Below, piece after piece: positions 1 to 10,749 of a stretch of DNA of 64,000 nt. Each line of letters begins with the position of its first letter. Within the stretch, counting starts at the first letter, position 1. Position numbers and translations under genes: made by a program. Location of the stretch: contig JADJRG010000022.1 in NCBI GenBank assembly GCA_016712315.1, positions 1 to 64,000 on the forward strand. Reading direction: 5' to 3'. Origin of the DNA: Nannocystis sp. Its GTDB lineage: Bacteria; Myxococcota_A; Polyangia; Nannocystales; Nannocystaceae. Under the pieces are notes generated by a model. The model was given only the letters and a program-made list of their open reading frames with translations, did no database searches and was not told the DNA's origin.

Positions 1-3000
1 GACCGCCGCGGCCGCCTCGTCACCGCGCTCGACCAACCCCCAGAGATCGAGCCCAAATACAACGGCCCCCCGAACGACATCGTCGCTCAAGCCGAGCTGC
101 TCTACCGCCAGCATCGTGCGCTCAAGCTCCAGGGCCTGCTCGATTCCCGGCGCCCAAGGCGGCACCCTCAGCGCTGAGGCCGCGTTGGCGGCGCTCGTCG
201 ATCAAAAATGGAACCTCGACGGCGAGGACTGGGACGAAGCTGCGCCCGCCGACGCCTACCTCACCGGCGTCACCCTCTGGCAGCGCCATGACCGCGCCAG
301 GCCCGCGCGGACGCTGGGGACAGCGTCGCCGCGGAGCAGGTCTCCCGCCTGCTCGCGGCCATCAAGCCGGTCGTCTTCGCCGATCTCAGCGAGCTCAGCC
401 CGAATCATGGGTGGATCCCGCTCGACCTCGTCTCCCGCCTGGGTCTCGGCCACCATGAACCGGAACATGGGGGCTCTTACGCTCGTCCGCGAAGGGGGCC
501 TCATCAGCGCCGCGGACGGCGAGCGCAGCCTCGCCGCCGAGACCATGAGCTTCCTCGGCTGGCTCAATCACGACAACAAGAACTTCACCCCGATCGGAGA
601 GGACAAGAAGGCGGCCCAAGACGAGGACAAGGCCCAAGCCAAGAGGAAGCTGGCGGAGAAGCGGATCGCGATGCAACAGCGCTGGGCCGAGTCCTTCTAC
701 AAGTTCTTGGCCGCCGATGAATCGCGGCAGGAGGAGGTCGTATACGCCTACAACCGCGCCTTCCGCGGGCGCATCGTCCCCCAGTACCCCGCCGAGCCGC
801 TCTCGATCGTCCGCTGGGGGCAAGCGGCCCCTCAGCTCAAGGATCACCAGATCGCCGGCGCCCGGCGTGTGCTCGCCCAGCGCGGCGGCCTGGTCGCCTT
901 CGACGTCGGCGTCGGCAAGACCTACACGGCCTTGGCGGTGATCGCCCGCGCCCGCCAGGAGGGGTGGGTGCGCCGCCCGGTGGTGCTCGTGCCTGGCTCC
1001 CTCGTCTGGAAGTGGCACGACGACGTGCTGTGCACCTTGCCGGACTACCGGATCCGCGTCATCGGCTCGAAGCGCAAGATCCTCAGCCGAGGCCCCGCAA
1101 AGGGCCAGATCGTCTCCGAGACCGACACCCCCGAGGAGCGTGCGCGCAAGTGGATCGAGCTCCAGACGGGCCAGCTCGACCTCGTCATCCTGAGCTACGA
1201 CGCGCTCCCACGCACCAAAATGAATGTAGACGCGGTGCTCGCCTACGCAGAGCAGGTCGAGTCCATCGAGCGCTCGCTCAACCTCCGGCGCCGCAACCTG
1301 AAGGAGAAGGCGAGCGCCTGGGCCAAGAGCGCCCTGACCGAGCGCCAGCGCGCTCTGCTCGAGCACGGGACTCGGGCCTGGGTGGAAGAGACCCTCGCGC
1401 TCCCGGAGGGCTGGGAGTACGACCCTGGTGTCACCTGGGATGAGATCGGCGTCGACATGCTCATCGTCGACGAGGCGGCTTCCTTCAAAACCTACATGCC
1501 GGGGCCGCGCGAAGACGGCGGCGTGCCTCGCTTTATGGGGTCCAGTGGCGACGGCTCGAACCGCGCCTGGCAGCTCGACTTCCGCGCGGCGGCGGTGCGT
1601 CGCACCACCGGGGGCGCCGGCATCGTGCTGCTCACCGCGACGCCCGCCAAGAACTCGCCGCTCGAATTGTACAACCTCATCCAGTTCGTCGACCCCAACG
1701 CGTTCTTGGCCGTAGGGATCCACGATCCCGAGCAGTTCATCGATCACTTCCTCAAGATCGAGTATCGCGAGGTGCTCGACAGCACCCTGAGCCCGGTCAT
1801 GGCCAGCGCGGTCACGGGGTTCATCAACCTCGACGAGCTGCGTACCCTCATCTTGACGTATGGCGAATTCAGGACCGCCGCCGAGGTGAACCTCAAGCTG
1901 CCGCGCCCGGTGGTCGAGACCATCACCGTCACCATGGACGACGCTCAGGAGGAGAAGTACGTCGCTTATGTCAAAGCGATCGAAGCGGTCATCGCCGACA
2001 CGAACCCCAAAGGCTCCAAGAACGTCATCCTCGGCCTGCTCGCGCGCCTCGGCCTGGTCGCCCTGCATGCGAACCTAGACGAGGGCTACACCTTCGAGAT
2101 CGCGCGTGAAGGCGGGCAGGCGAGCAGGACGGTCTACGATGAGGAGGGCAACTCGGCGCAGATCACCGTAGACCTGCCGCGCCCGGTCTACGACAGCCCC
2201 AAGCTGGTCGAGTGCGCCAAGAGGATCATCGCCTCACCGCACTGCGGCCACATCGTGTTTGCGGAGCCCACCGCCGTGCACGTGTGGATGAAAGAGGTCC
2301 TTATCGAGCACGGGATCCCCGCCGAACGGATCGCCTGGCTCAATCCCAGCGTCAACACCCTCGAGCGCACCCGGATCGCCCGCGACTTCAACGGCCTCAG
2401 CTCTGAGACCCCCGCGCCGGGCACCTGCACGCGCCCTCCGACAGCGCCTCGATCCCGAAGTACGACGTCGTGATCGCCAACAGCGTCGCCTACGAAGGGA
2501 TCGATCTCCAGGGTGCGCACCTGCTCGATCCACCACCTGGATCTGCCCTGGACCCCCGCGGACTTGGAGCAGCGAAACGGCCGCGGCGTGCGCCAGGGCG
2601 CCACATTCCCCGTGATCAACATCTATTACTACTTCGCGGACGGTTCGGCGGACGGCTATCGATTCTCTCTGATCAGCGGCAAGGCCGGCTGGCTCGGTGA
2701 GGTGCTCAAAGGCAGCGTGCGAGACACCAACAACCCCGGCGCCCAGCAGCAGCTCTCCCCCGAGGATGTGCTGCTCATGATCTCCCGCAACAAGGAGAAG
2801 ACGCGCTCTCTTGGAGGCGAAGCGCGAGGAAGCGGCCCTGGAGGCCCGCTGGCGCGTCGTGAAGGAGGCGAATCAGCTACTCCGCCAGGCGGTCGCTCGT
2901 TTTGCGTGGGCGCGCACCACACAAGATCCCGAGAACGCCGCGCGGCTGCGTCAAGAGGCCGAGGATCGGCTCACCGAGCTCCAGCAGGTGGACCCGGAAG

Positions 3001-3904
3001 TGTGGCCATGGGCGCCCTGGATGTACGCCGCACGCGACGTCGATATGATCGTCGGTCGCTCCTGGGCGGGTCCCGTCTACGAGGGGCTACGGGTGTCTCG
3101 GCCGCGCCTCGGCGCGAGCGACAAGTTCGACTACCTCGAGTTTGGCCGGGTCCGCCTCGTCGAAGGCAACGAGGAGATCGGCATACGCGCCGCGGGTGAG
3201 GCGCTGTGGCAGCTCGTTCGCCCTGCGGAGCTCACCCCGAGATCCAACCCGCCGACATGCCCCGCGAGGGCGGCCCGCGCTGGCCCGAGGACGACGACAC
3301 CGCCACGGACAAGGCGCTGGAGGCTCGTTTAGGCAGCGAGCGCCCGATCCGCTCCCTCCAGGATCTCACCTGGGATCGAGCCTCCGACGCCTTTGTCGAA
3401 GGATTCTGGCCTCGCGCCGCGACCAAGATCCGGGACGCTCTTGTGCGCTGGGCGCCGCGCTCGCCCACCGAGGATCGCTTCCCCGTCGAATCGGCCGACC
3501 GCCTCCTGCTCCGCGGCGCCGCCGACCTGGGCGACGCCGACCTGATCCCGCCGACCCGCGCCGGCTGGGTGAGGTACCTGGAGCTGGCCCCCCAGCAGCC
3601 GCCAGTCCTTCGACAAGCTCGACCAGGTGGCCCGGCATTGGTGGTCACGCGGCCTGCCGCGCTCTCTGCTCGCCGACGCCCGCCGCGCCGAGCCCGCGAA
3701 GGTGGCGGCGACAGCCGAGGCGCCCGCGACGACCCCAGCGCCGCCGCCGAAGGCTGCCACGCCCCCTCCGACCCCTCCGCCGTCCCCGCCGACAAAAGCC
3801 GCTCCCGCGCGGCGGAGTCGGACGCCGAAAAAGAGGCGCGGCTGCTCAAATCCTTGGCCGACGCCGTCACGGGCGCGCTGCGTGCCGCACGAGGGCCCTC
3901 ATGA
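1..3904 (+). CDS. SNF2/SF2-like helicase, 5'-truncated by the window and repeatedly frameshifted
   Basis: The window starts inside this gene. The coding signal moves between frames at roughly 150, 305, 455, 2405, 2510, 2805, 3240, 3595 and 3800, and only 460-2405 is a long clean stretch. That stretch has a Walker A (GVGKTYTAL, near 910-935), a DEAA-type motif II (IVDEAASF, near 1465) and motif III TATPAKN (near 1635). After further shifts come EGIDLQ and the motif VI-like NGRGVRQG (near 2578). Together these fit an SNF2-like DNA-dependent ATPase of the kind found on phages and plasmids. The C-terminal part (3240-3904) is unrecognised and Pro/Ala-rich near its end. The stop overlaps the next start as ATGA. 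Most shifts keep sensible protein on both sides, so either indel errors or recent decay are possible. Confidence 0.7.
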
Positions 3905-5269
3905 CGATGACCCCCGCCCAGATCCTCGACGCTGCCCTCGCGGCCTGGCGCCCCATCGCCGCGCAGCACGACCCGATCGAGCTGATCGATCGAGTCATCG
4001 AAAAACACCGCGGTATGCTGATTCAGCTCATCGAGCAAGAGCTGCAACCAGAAGACCTCTCTGCGTCCACACCCCCCTCAAGATCGCCCAAAAAGGCGCT
4101 ACGGGTCTCCTGGCTCGCGCTCTCACAGAGCCCGCCGGTGGACAAGTTATTCGAGCCTCGCGGCGAGACCGCCGTGATCAACGACGGCGCGCCCGCCATC
4201 AACAACCACTTGGTCGCGCTCGTCCGCGCCGCCGCCGCCACCACGGATGTCTTTGGGGGCGAGCTCTTGCGCGCGCTCGCCTACATCCGCCTGCGCGCAG
4301 AGGGCCATCTGCTCCGGGAGTGGGGTTTCGAGGTCCATCTCGCCTGGGACGGCGAACACGGGGCGCTCGGGCTCTTTCGCCTCAGCGCACCCGAGCTCCT
4401 GCTCGCCGTGCTCTTGGACGGGGGCGAGCATACGTCCGAGCGCGACCCCTACCTGTACCTGCGCGCGGAGCGTCTGCACGGCGCGCGCCAGCTCGGCGGA
4501 GCCGCGCTGCCGGAGGCCCCGCACCCACCCATCCCTTATCAAGTCCTCGCGCGGGCGGCCAAGCGCGGCCGAGCGCTCCTGCTCAGCCCCGAAGTACAAG
4601 ACCGTGACGCTCTGATCGCCGAGGTCGTGGAGGTGCTCCTGCACTCGGAGGAGCTTCTGCGGCAGGGGGTCGTGCAGGAGAGCCTCATCGCGTCCGCACT
4701 CGCTGTCTGGTCCGCGGCCGATCCAGGGCTTCGGGAGCCTGTGCAGGAGGCGCCCTTCACCGCCGCGGAAGGCCGGCGCCGCGCCTCACGACCCTCTACG
4801 GACTCTGACAACCTCCAAGAGCTCGTCCGCGACGTCGCCGAGCGCAACGGCGAGCCGCGGTCGCTCGTCCAGGTCGCCGAAGCGAGGGCGCTCGCGCACG
4901 TGCTTCACAGGCAGGGGTACGACGCGCAGCACGAATCGAGCACCGACGAAGTCCTCTTCCCCCGCGGTGACGGGTCACTTCGCGCCATTTTTCGTGTGCG
5001 AACCAACACCTTGAGTGTGGACGCGACAGGACAACCAGAGGGCTTACCCAGCCTCGAACAGCTCGCCAGGGCCACCGACGAGGCGCACGCGCTGCTGCGG
5101 TGGGCCCAGGCGCGTTTTGCATACTTCCCAACGGCAGCGCAGCAGGCGTGGGCGCGAGCGAGCTCCGGCCCCAAGCTGCCCGGAAGAATTCACGGTCGAA
5201 ATAGACACACCGCCCGCCGCGATCCTCGACTGGCAAAAGAAGGAGGTCGACCCCCCTCTGGCTGCTTAA
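3901..5269 (+). CDS. Unknown modular protein A with shared N-terminal module (one frameshift)
   Basis: About 455 aa, not recognised. The start at 3901 overlaps the upstream stop as ATGA. Residues 1-45 form a helical module (PAQILDAALAAW, then DRVIEKHR and LIEQEL) that recurs at the N-termini of the proteins starting at 7291, 8538 and 16437. Two later segments (near 4270-4400 and 4870-5000) share a pattern of an ALA-rich helix, then Gly-Tyr/Phe-Asp/Glu, then a short beta stretch, which also occurs twice in the next protein. The frame changes near 5178, after which the protein ends in the frame closing at 5269. No catalytic motif is visible. It is probably co-translated with its neighbours. Confidence 0.6.
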
Positions 5270-5275
5270 GCAGAC

Positions 5276-7294
5276 ATGACGGAGAGTGCGGACCACAGGT
5301 ATGTCCAAAGTATCACCGCCAACATCGCCCAAGGCGGCCTCTACAACGATCTGGAGCGCCGCCGCGAGCTCATCCTGTACCGCGCGGCCGCGCACATCCT
5401 CCGCGCCCGCGGATTCGACGCGGTCCAGGGCTTCCGTTTCATGGATGAAGGTACATCGCGCCCGGCGATCGGGCTCTATGGAGCCATCGAGCTCTCGGGG
5501 GGCCAACTGCGCCACAAGCCAGGGTGGGACGATCCTGCGCTCCTGAGACACCTCCGGCGCGCGCTGGGGACGCCGAGGCGCTCGCCAACACACATGGCTG
5601 GATCTCGGCGACGGTGTGGGACCGCGCGCGCGCCATCGAGCCCGATCCCTGCCCGACGCGATCATGGCAAAGATCGCCCCGAAGGGCCTGCGCGTCGCCC
5701 CGTTCCCGAATTCGCCCTCCGTCTTCTGGATGAAGCGCGAGGTCGAAAAGACCGCCCCCGAGCGGCCCTGGGACAATGAGCGGTGGCTCGTCGATCTCTT
5801 AGCCCAGACCAAAGGGACCAAAGAACAACGTCGGCTCGTCAAGCAGAACGGCGAGACCCGCGTCACGCTGCGAGCCCTCGCGCTGCGCCTCGCCGCCGCG
5901 GGCTACGACACACGCCTTATGGAGACCGCCGACGCCGATCAAAGCGTCGTCGCCATCCTCCGCGACGGCCAGCTCGTCGCGGTCGTGGAGAAGACGGCGC
6001 TGCGCTACGCGCCCTCGCTCCAGGGGTCCTCCTACTTGCAGGAGCTGACCACCGAGGTCGACGAAGAGCGGGCCGCGATGCGAGCGACCATCGCGCGGGT
6101 CGCAGGAGCGGGGGCGGGAGCGGCGGGCCTGGCCAAGCGCCTCAGCGAGCTCGCCATGCGGCTTTGGCCGACGGCCCCGCCCGCCACCGCACCCCAGCGC
6201 CTCGACCCCGTCAGCGACGCCGTCGCCGCGCCCCGTCGCGAGGCCGAGGCCGCCGAGCTCCAACGGATCCAGGCGCTCGCCGCCGACGAGCGAGGGCTGC
6301 GCGATCTCGCCCTCCGCCTCAAAGAGCTCGTCGAACCCCTCGACAAGACCCCCTTCGAGGTCCGCCAGTATTTCGACGCCCAGCCGCGCGCCTGGTCCAT
6401 CGCGGGCCACACGATCGCCCAGATGATCGACGACTACATGCTCGAAGGGGGCCCCGTAGGCGGCGTACTCGAGCAGATCGCCGAGCAGCTCCACGTGGAT
6501 GACGAGGCCGACCGTGTGCTGCTCGAGAAGGGCGTCTTGCTGGTCCCCGAGAGCACCCTACGCAGCGACGACAGCACCGCGGGCAAGTATGTTTTGCGAC
6601 AAGAGCCCGAGGGCGTCTCTCGCCATGACCTCGAGGTGCTCGGCGTCGAGCTCGATGAAGACGGCGAAGAGACCTCCTGGGTTCAGGTGCGCGCCTTGCC
6701 TGCGAAGGACGGTACAAGACCGCTCAGGCAGCACGATGGTCTGATCGATCAGATCCAGGACGAACCCACGCTCCTCCGTGACTGGGAGCAGTACCACCTG
6801 CTCGCCAAGGCGCTGCGCCGCGCCCCTCTGGACCTCGAGCGCACGCGCCAGCTCATCGCCTATGCCGGCGTCTTGGTCGCCGCGCCCAGGTGCCGGGGCC
6901 GCGCTCGGGCCACCGCCGTGCGGGCGCTCGATCTCGCTATCCGAGAGCACAAGACGGCCGCCGCCGCGATCGAGAAGGACTACCAAAGATGGCGAGGGAG
7001 CGGCTCACCCGGGTCGCCCGCCACCTCGCCCGCGTCGCCCACGAGGTCGCGTCCGTGTGCGCCGCCGGCCAGATGGAGCTCGTCGACCCGGTGTTTCGCG
7101 CTCCCGACGACATCACCCCCGAACAGGACCAACCCGGCGACTTCGAGCAGAGCGCCGAGCCCTACCGTCCCCACGACCTGCTCACCCCCGACACCATCAT
7201 GACGGCGCTCGAAGCGCTGGACTGGAAGCTCCCGCTGGTCGACGAGGTGCACGCTCGGCGACGTGTAAAGCCCCACGAGAGAGGTGGCGCATGA
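5276..7294 (+). CDS. Unknown modular protein B, first of three tandem paralogues (frameshifted)
   Basis: About 672 aa if joined across shifts near 5555, 5650 and 6986. The N-terminal third carries two copies of the 'ALA-helix + GYD/GFD + beta' module seen in the preceding protein (for example LRALALRLAAAGYD near 5870). From about 6230 onward it is a clear paralogue of the next two proteins. They share a segment around ELRRI/ELQRI, a GGPVG turn, a DPEGVS or EPEGVS-H-D motif, and a C-terminal helical block with ERTRQLIAYAGVLVAAP and CRGRARA. No enzyme motif, signal peptide or membrane segment is seen. The stop overlaps the next start as ATGA. Because the post-shift C-terminus aligns with the 7291 gene, the shift near 6986 is real in this sequence. 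Confidence 0.6.
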
Positions 7295-8541
7295 CGACCC
7301 CCCTGCGACCTGCCGAGATCTTCGACGCCGCCGTGGCCGCCTGGCGCCCCGCCGCGGACGCGGAGTATTCGCCCGAGCTCGTCGACGAGCTCCTCCGCAA
7401 GCACCGCCATCGCCTCATCCGCCTCATCGAGGAGCAAACAAGCCCTGTGCTCTCGTTAAGCCAGGCTGTGATCGAGCGCCGCCTCGAGGACGAGGCCGCC
7501 GAGCTGCGCCGGATCCGGCAGGTCGCCGTCGACCCGCACGCCCTCTACCACCTGGCGCTGCGCCTCGAGGAGATCGCCGCACCCGCCCAAAAGACCCCCG
7601 AAGAGGTCATGGAATACTTCCGGCGCCACGGATTCGAGCGCAGCTCCGACCTGATCGCCACATACCTGCGGACGGGTGGACCCGTGGGGCCCCTCTTGCG
7701 CAGCGTCGCCGCGCAGCTCCGCGTCGGCGACGAGCACGACGCTGTGATCGTCAGGGATCCCGGCGAGGAGGACGAGTCGATGGCGGTCCCCGAGGACACC
7801 TTGCTCGGGGTCGACCGCGATTGGCGCGTGGGCGATCACGGCCACGTGCTGCGTCAAGACCCCGAGGGCGTCTCCCTCCACGACATCGAGCTGCTCGCAG
7901 AAGACATCGACGAGCAGGGCCGGATGACCGCCTACGTCCGCATCAAGCCGGGCCGCGTGACCTGCAGCGGCTGCAACCTGCGGGGCGGCTCCAGATCCCT
8001 CAAACACGGTGACCGCCTCATCCGCCGCGACCTCATCGCCTCGCCGTCCACCCAGCCCTACGGCCATGAACGACTGGAGCGTCACTGGGAGCATTTTTCA
8101 AAACTCGCCAGCGCGCTGAGGCGCTCGCCGCTCGAGCTCGAGCGTACACGCCAGCTCATCGCCTACGCGGGCGTGCTCGTGGCCGCGCCCTCCTGCCGAG
8201 GCCGCGCGCGGGCCGTCGCCGCGCGCGCCGTCGGTCTCGCGCTGCTCGAGCACAAGGCCGCCGCGCAGGAGATCGAGAGCGGCCACGATCAGCTCGCCGC
8301 CGAGCGGCTCACCCGCGTCGCTCGCTACGTCGCCCGCGCCGCCCACGAGCTCGCCTCCGCGTGCGCCAAGGGCCAGATCGAGCTCGTCCAGCCCCTCACC
8401 GCCCCCACCGAGGTCTCCGAGGGAGAAGACCAGCCCACCGCGTTCGAGTTGACCCTCGCGCCCTACGCCGGCCAGCCAGGGCTCACCACAGAGGCGGTCG
8501 AGACCGCCCTAGGCCACCTCCGCGAGCACGAGGACGAATGA
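7291..8541 (+). CDS. Unknown modular protein C, second tandem paralogue, intact
   Basis: 416 aa, complete. It opens with the shared N-terminal module (PAEIFDAAVAAW ... DELLRKHR ... LIEEQ) and continues with the paralogous body also found in the genes at 5276 and 8538. A CSGCNLR segment near residue 227 could be half of a metal site but has no partner Cys pair. The C-terminal half is helical and charged (ERTRQLIAYAGVLVAAPSC, then LTRVARYVARAAHELA). ATGA overlaps join it to both neighbours, so stoichiometric co-translation is likely. No relative with a known function is recognised. A structural or scaffold role is only an inference from the tandem duplication and the absence of catalytic motifs. 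Confidence 0.65.
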   Translation: MTTPLRPAEIFDAAVAAWRPAADAEYSPELVDELLRKHRHRLIRLIEEQTSPVLSLSQAVIERRLEDEAAELRRIRQVAVDPHALYHLALRLEEIAAPAQKTPEEVMEYFRRHGFERSSDLIATYLRTGGPVGPLLRSVAAQLRVGDEHDAVIVRDPGEEDESMAVPEDTLLGVDRDWRVGDHGHVLRQDPEGVSLHDIELLAEDIDEQGRMTAYVRIKPGRVTCSGCNLRGGSRSLKHGDRLIRRDLIASPSTQPYGHERLERHWEHFSKLASALRRSPLELERTRQLIAYAGVLVAAPSCRGRARAVAARAVGLALLEHKAAAQEIESGHDQLAAERLTRVARYVARAAHELASACAKGQIELVQPLTAPTEVSEGEDQPTAFELTLAPYAGQPGLTTEAVETALGHLREHEDE

Positions 8542-9590
8542 CGACGACATCCACTCTGCTGGATCGCTGGCGCGCATCGCTGGACCTCCCCCCCCGGCGA
8601 GTCGACGGCTTTATCACACGCCACCGACGCGACCTCGAGCAATACGTGCAGCTCCGTCGCGGGCGAGAGAACGTCTTCGCCGTGCGCCTCCCGCAAGTTT
8701 GGGAGAACCTGCGAGGTCTCGCTCAAGAGCTCTCCTACCTCGCCAGGCGCCTGCCCAAGACCCCTCGGGAGATCGCGAGAGACCTCGGGGAGCATGACCC
8801 TGCGATCGGCGAGATGATCGACACCTTCCTGGACGAACACGCCGGGGAGGAAGGCGTGCACCTCGAGCCCTTCCTCTCCCGCCTCGCCGCTCGACTCTCC
8901 TACACCAGCGATCGGGATGAAGTCTTTTACGGCCACAACGAGGAGGAGCTGGTCTCGCCCGTGCGGCTCATGAAGGAGGACGAGCCTCCATACCGCGCCT
9001 ATGTGCTCCGGGAAGACCTTGGCGTCGAGCGTCGTTTCGTCGAGTCCCTCGGGCCCTACATCGACGAGGACGGCTACGAGACGAACTCGCTCCTCATTCG
9101 GGATCTGCGCGATCCCGAGAGCGACGGCATCCCCTTGGCGGCCGGCGACCGTCTCATCGATCCCCTCGTCGCGACGCCGCCGATCTGGAGAATCGAGCTG
9201 CACTGGGACCACTATCACTGGCTGGCGCAGGCGCTGCGGCGCGCGCCCGGCCAGCTCGAATTGTCCCGTCGCCTCCTCATCCTCATCCCAGAGCTGATCC
9301 ACGCCGCGGCCTGCGAGGGTGAGCCCCGCCAACGAGCGGTCCAGGCGCTCATTGCGGCCGTCCGCGCCCACCAACGGGCGACGCACATCTTTAACCGCGG
9401 AGAGTCCGCCGAAGAGCTGTTTCGCGCCGCGCGTGTGCTCACCCGCCGCGCCCACACGATCGCCCTCGCCTGCGCCGAAGGCCGCTCACTCTCCGAGCTC
9501 GACCTGGACCGCTCGGATCCAGCGCACCTACGCCCCGGCGAGACCGACCCCTATCGCCACAGCCACCACAAGAAGAGGAAAGGACAGTAG
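8538..9590 (+). CDS. Unknown modular protein D, third tandem paralogue, intact
   Basis: 350 aa, starting at 8538 (ATGA overlap). A shortened form of the N-terminal module is visible (LLDRWRASL ... VDGFITRHRRDL). The body aligns with the two upstream paralogues through the leucine/arginine-rich LARRLPKTPREI region, the PYIDEDG segment and a C-terminal helical block (HWLAQALRRAPGQLELSRRL). The extreme C-terminus is basic (HSHHKKRKGQ), unlike its paralogues. No signal peptide or transmembrane helix is present. Two nucleotides separate it from the next gene. Its function is unknown. Confidence 0.65.
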   Translation: MTTTSTLLDRWRASLDLPPRRVDGFITRHRRDLEQYVQLRRGRENVFAVRLPQVWENLRGLAQELSYLARRLPKTPREIARDLGEHDPAIGEMIDTFLDEHAGEEGVHLEPFLSRLAARLSYTSDRDEVFYGHNEEELVSPVRLMKEDEPPYRAYVLREDLGVERRFVESLGPYIDEDGYETNSLLIRDLRDPESDGIPLAAGDRLIDPLVATPPIWRIELHWDHYHWLAQALRRAPGQLELSRRLLILIPELIHAAACEGEPRQRAVQALIAAVRAHQRATHIFNRGESAEELFRAARVLTRRAHTIALACAEGRSLSELDLDRSDPAHLRPGETDPYRHSHHKKRKGQ

Positions 9591-9592
9591 AC

Positions 9593-10042
9593 ATGACAGA
9601 CCCCACAAACCCCACCATCGAGCAACTCCTCCGCGACCTGGGCCAAAAAATTGCCAAAGGCGGCAGTGGCGCCGATCGGATCATGGTCAGGATCACCCGG
9701 TCCTTCCTCAACACCATCGGTGACGAGCTTAAAGACTACGAGAGCAGTCACCGCAGCGTCAGCGTCTTCAGGATCGCCCGGTCGCTCCTCAACACCATCG
9801 ATGACGGGCTGGAAGAGCAATTGCGAGAGCAGGGCGCGAAAGAGCAGCTCCTGCTCGCCCTCGAAGAGGTCGAGAAGCTCCGGGGTATCGTCCGGGATCA
9901 AGCGCGGATCATCAAGGAGCAGGCGGAAGCCCTCGACGACAACAAGCAGGCCCTTCAGCGCGTCGTCTCGATGATTTCGGGCATCGGTCTCAACGGCTCC
10001 GCCAAGCCCAAGGGGAAGTACCGCCACCGAGGAGAGGCGTAG
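9593..10042 (+). CDS. Small coiled-coil protein with internal duplication
   Basis: 149 aa, with an AGGA-type ribosome site upstream. The first half has two copies of a helical unit (VRITRSFLNTIGDEL and FRIARSLLNTIDDGL), which points to an internal duplication. The second half is a strongly predicted coiled coil (EQLLLALEEVEKLRGIV followed by KEQAEALDDNKQAL). The tail is short, Gly-rich and basic. It is soluble by sequence. A homo-oligomerising or adaptor role inside the gene train is plausible but unproven. It sits immediately before the M23-like gene, whose ATG directly follows its TAG. Confidence 0.65.
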   Translation: MTDPTNPTIEQLLRDLGQKIAKGGSGADRIMVRITRSFLNTIGDELKDYESSHRSVSVFRIARSLLNTIDDGLEEQLREQGAKEQLLLALEEVEKLRGIVRDQARIIKEQAEALDDNKQALQRVVSMISGIGLNGSAKPKGKYRHRGEA

Positions 10043-10749
10043 ATGGCTCGCTCGCCCGACTGGAAGAAGCCAGCGATGGCCATCGGCGCCCCCGACGCGA
10101 GGTGGCCGCTGCCGACAGTGCCCCCGAAGTTCGCCGACTGGAGCTTCGGGGGAGGGCGCCCTTCGGCTGTGAGCACGCCGAGTGCGAGCGCTGGCACGCC
10201 GGCATTGACCTCACGGGCGCGCCGGACGGGGCCGTCATCATCGCGCCGGAAGACAGCGACGTGGTCGCGATCGACCGCGGCTGGAGCTCCGGCTCCAAGG
10301 CGGCGTTTCTGCGCACCAAGAGCGGTCTATTTCTGGTCCTCGGCGGCTTCAAGGCGGGCAGCCACACGGAATTCCGCGTCTCGCCTGGCGCGTCTGTGCG
10401 CGCCGGAGACCAGCTCGGCCGAGTGCTCGGCTCCTACGGCATGATCCACCTCGAGACCTACGTCGCCGCCGATCGCAAGGCCAACTCGGTGTGGTGGAAG
10501 ATCGACCCTCCCCCCAAGGGCCTGCTCAACCCCACGACCTACGTCGAGCGCATGGCGAAAGCGAGCACTTGTGCGCGCAGCGGCGCATCAGAGCCCTGCG
10601 TCGCCCCCAGCGTCGACACGCCCGACGCGGGGCCCCCCGCCCACAACGCGCCGACCCGCTCGTCCACGTTCTGGTGGGTTGTGGGCGTGGGCGGAGCGAG
10701 CGCGCTCCTCGCAGGCGCACTTTGGGCGAGGAACCGGAGACACGCATGA
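10043..10749 (+). CDS. M23/lysostaphin-like protein with C-terminal membrane anchor (one frameshift)
   Basis: About 235 aa, with a shift near 10155 that moves the reading from the 10043 frame into the frame ending at 10749. After the shift there is HAGIDLTG, followed by PEDSDVVAI, GASVRAGDQLG and GSYGMIHLETY. This is the order of an M23 peptidase beta-sheet core (HxGxD, VxxGQ-like turn, HLE). The usual second HxH is reduced to one His, so activity is doubtful. A Pro/Ala-rich linker leads to a C-terminal helix (WWVVGVGGASALLAGALW) and an Arg-rich end, consistent with a tail anchor. In an element context it could be a lysis or entry protein, or a structural descendant of one. Confidence 0.6.
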
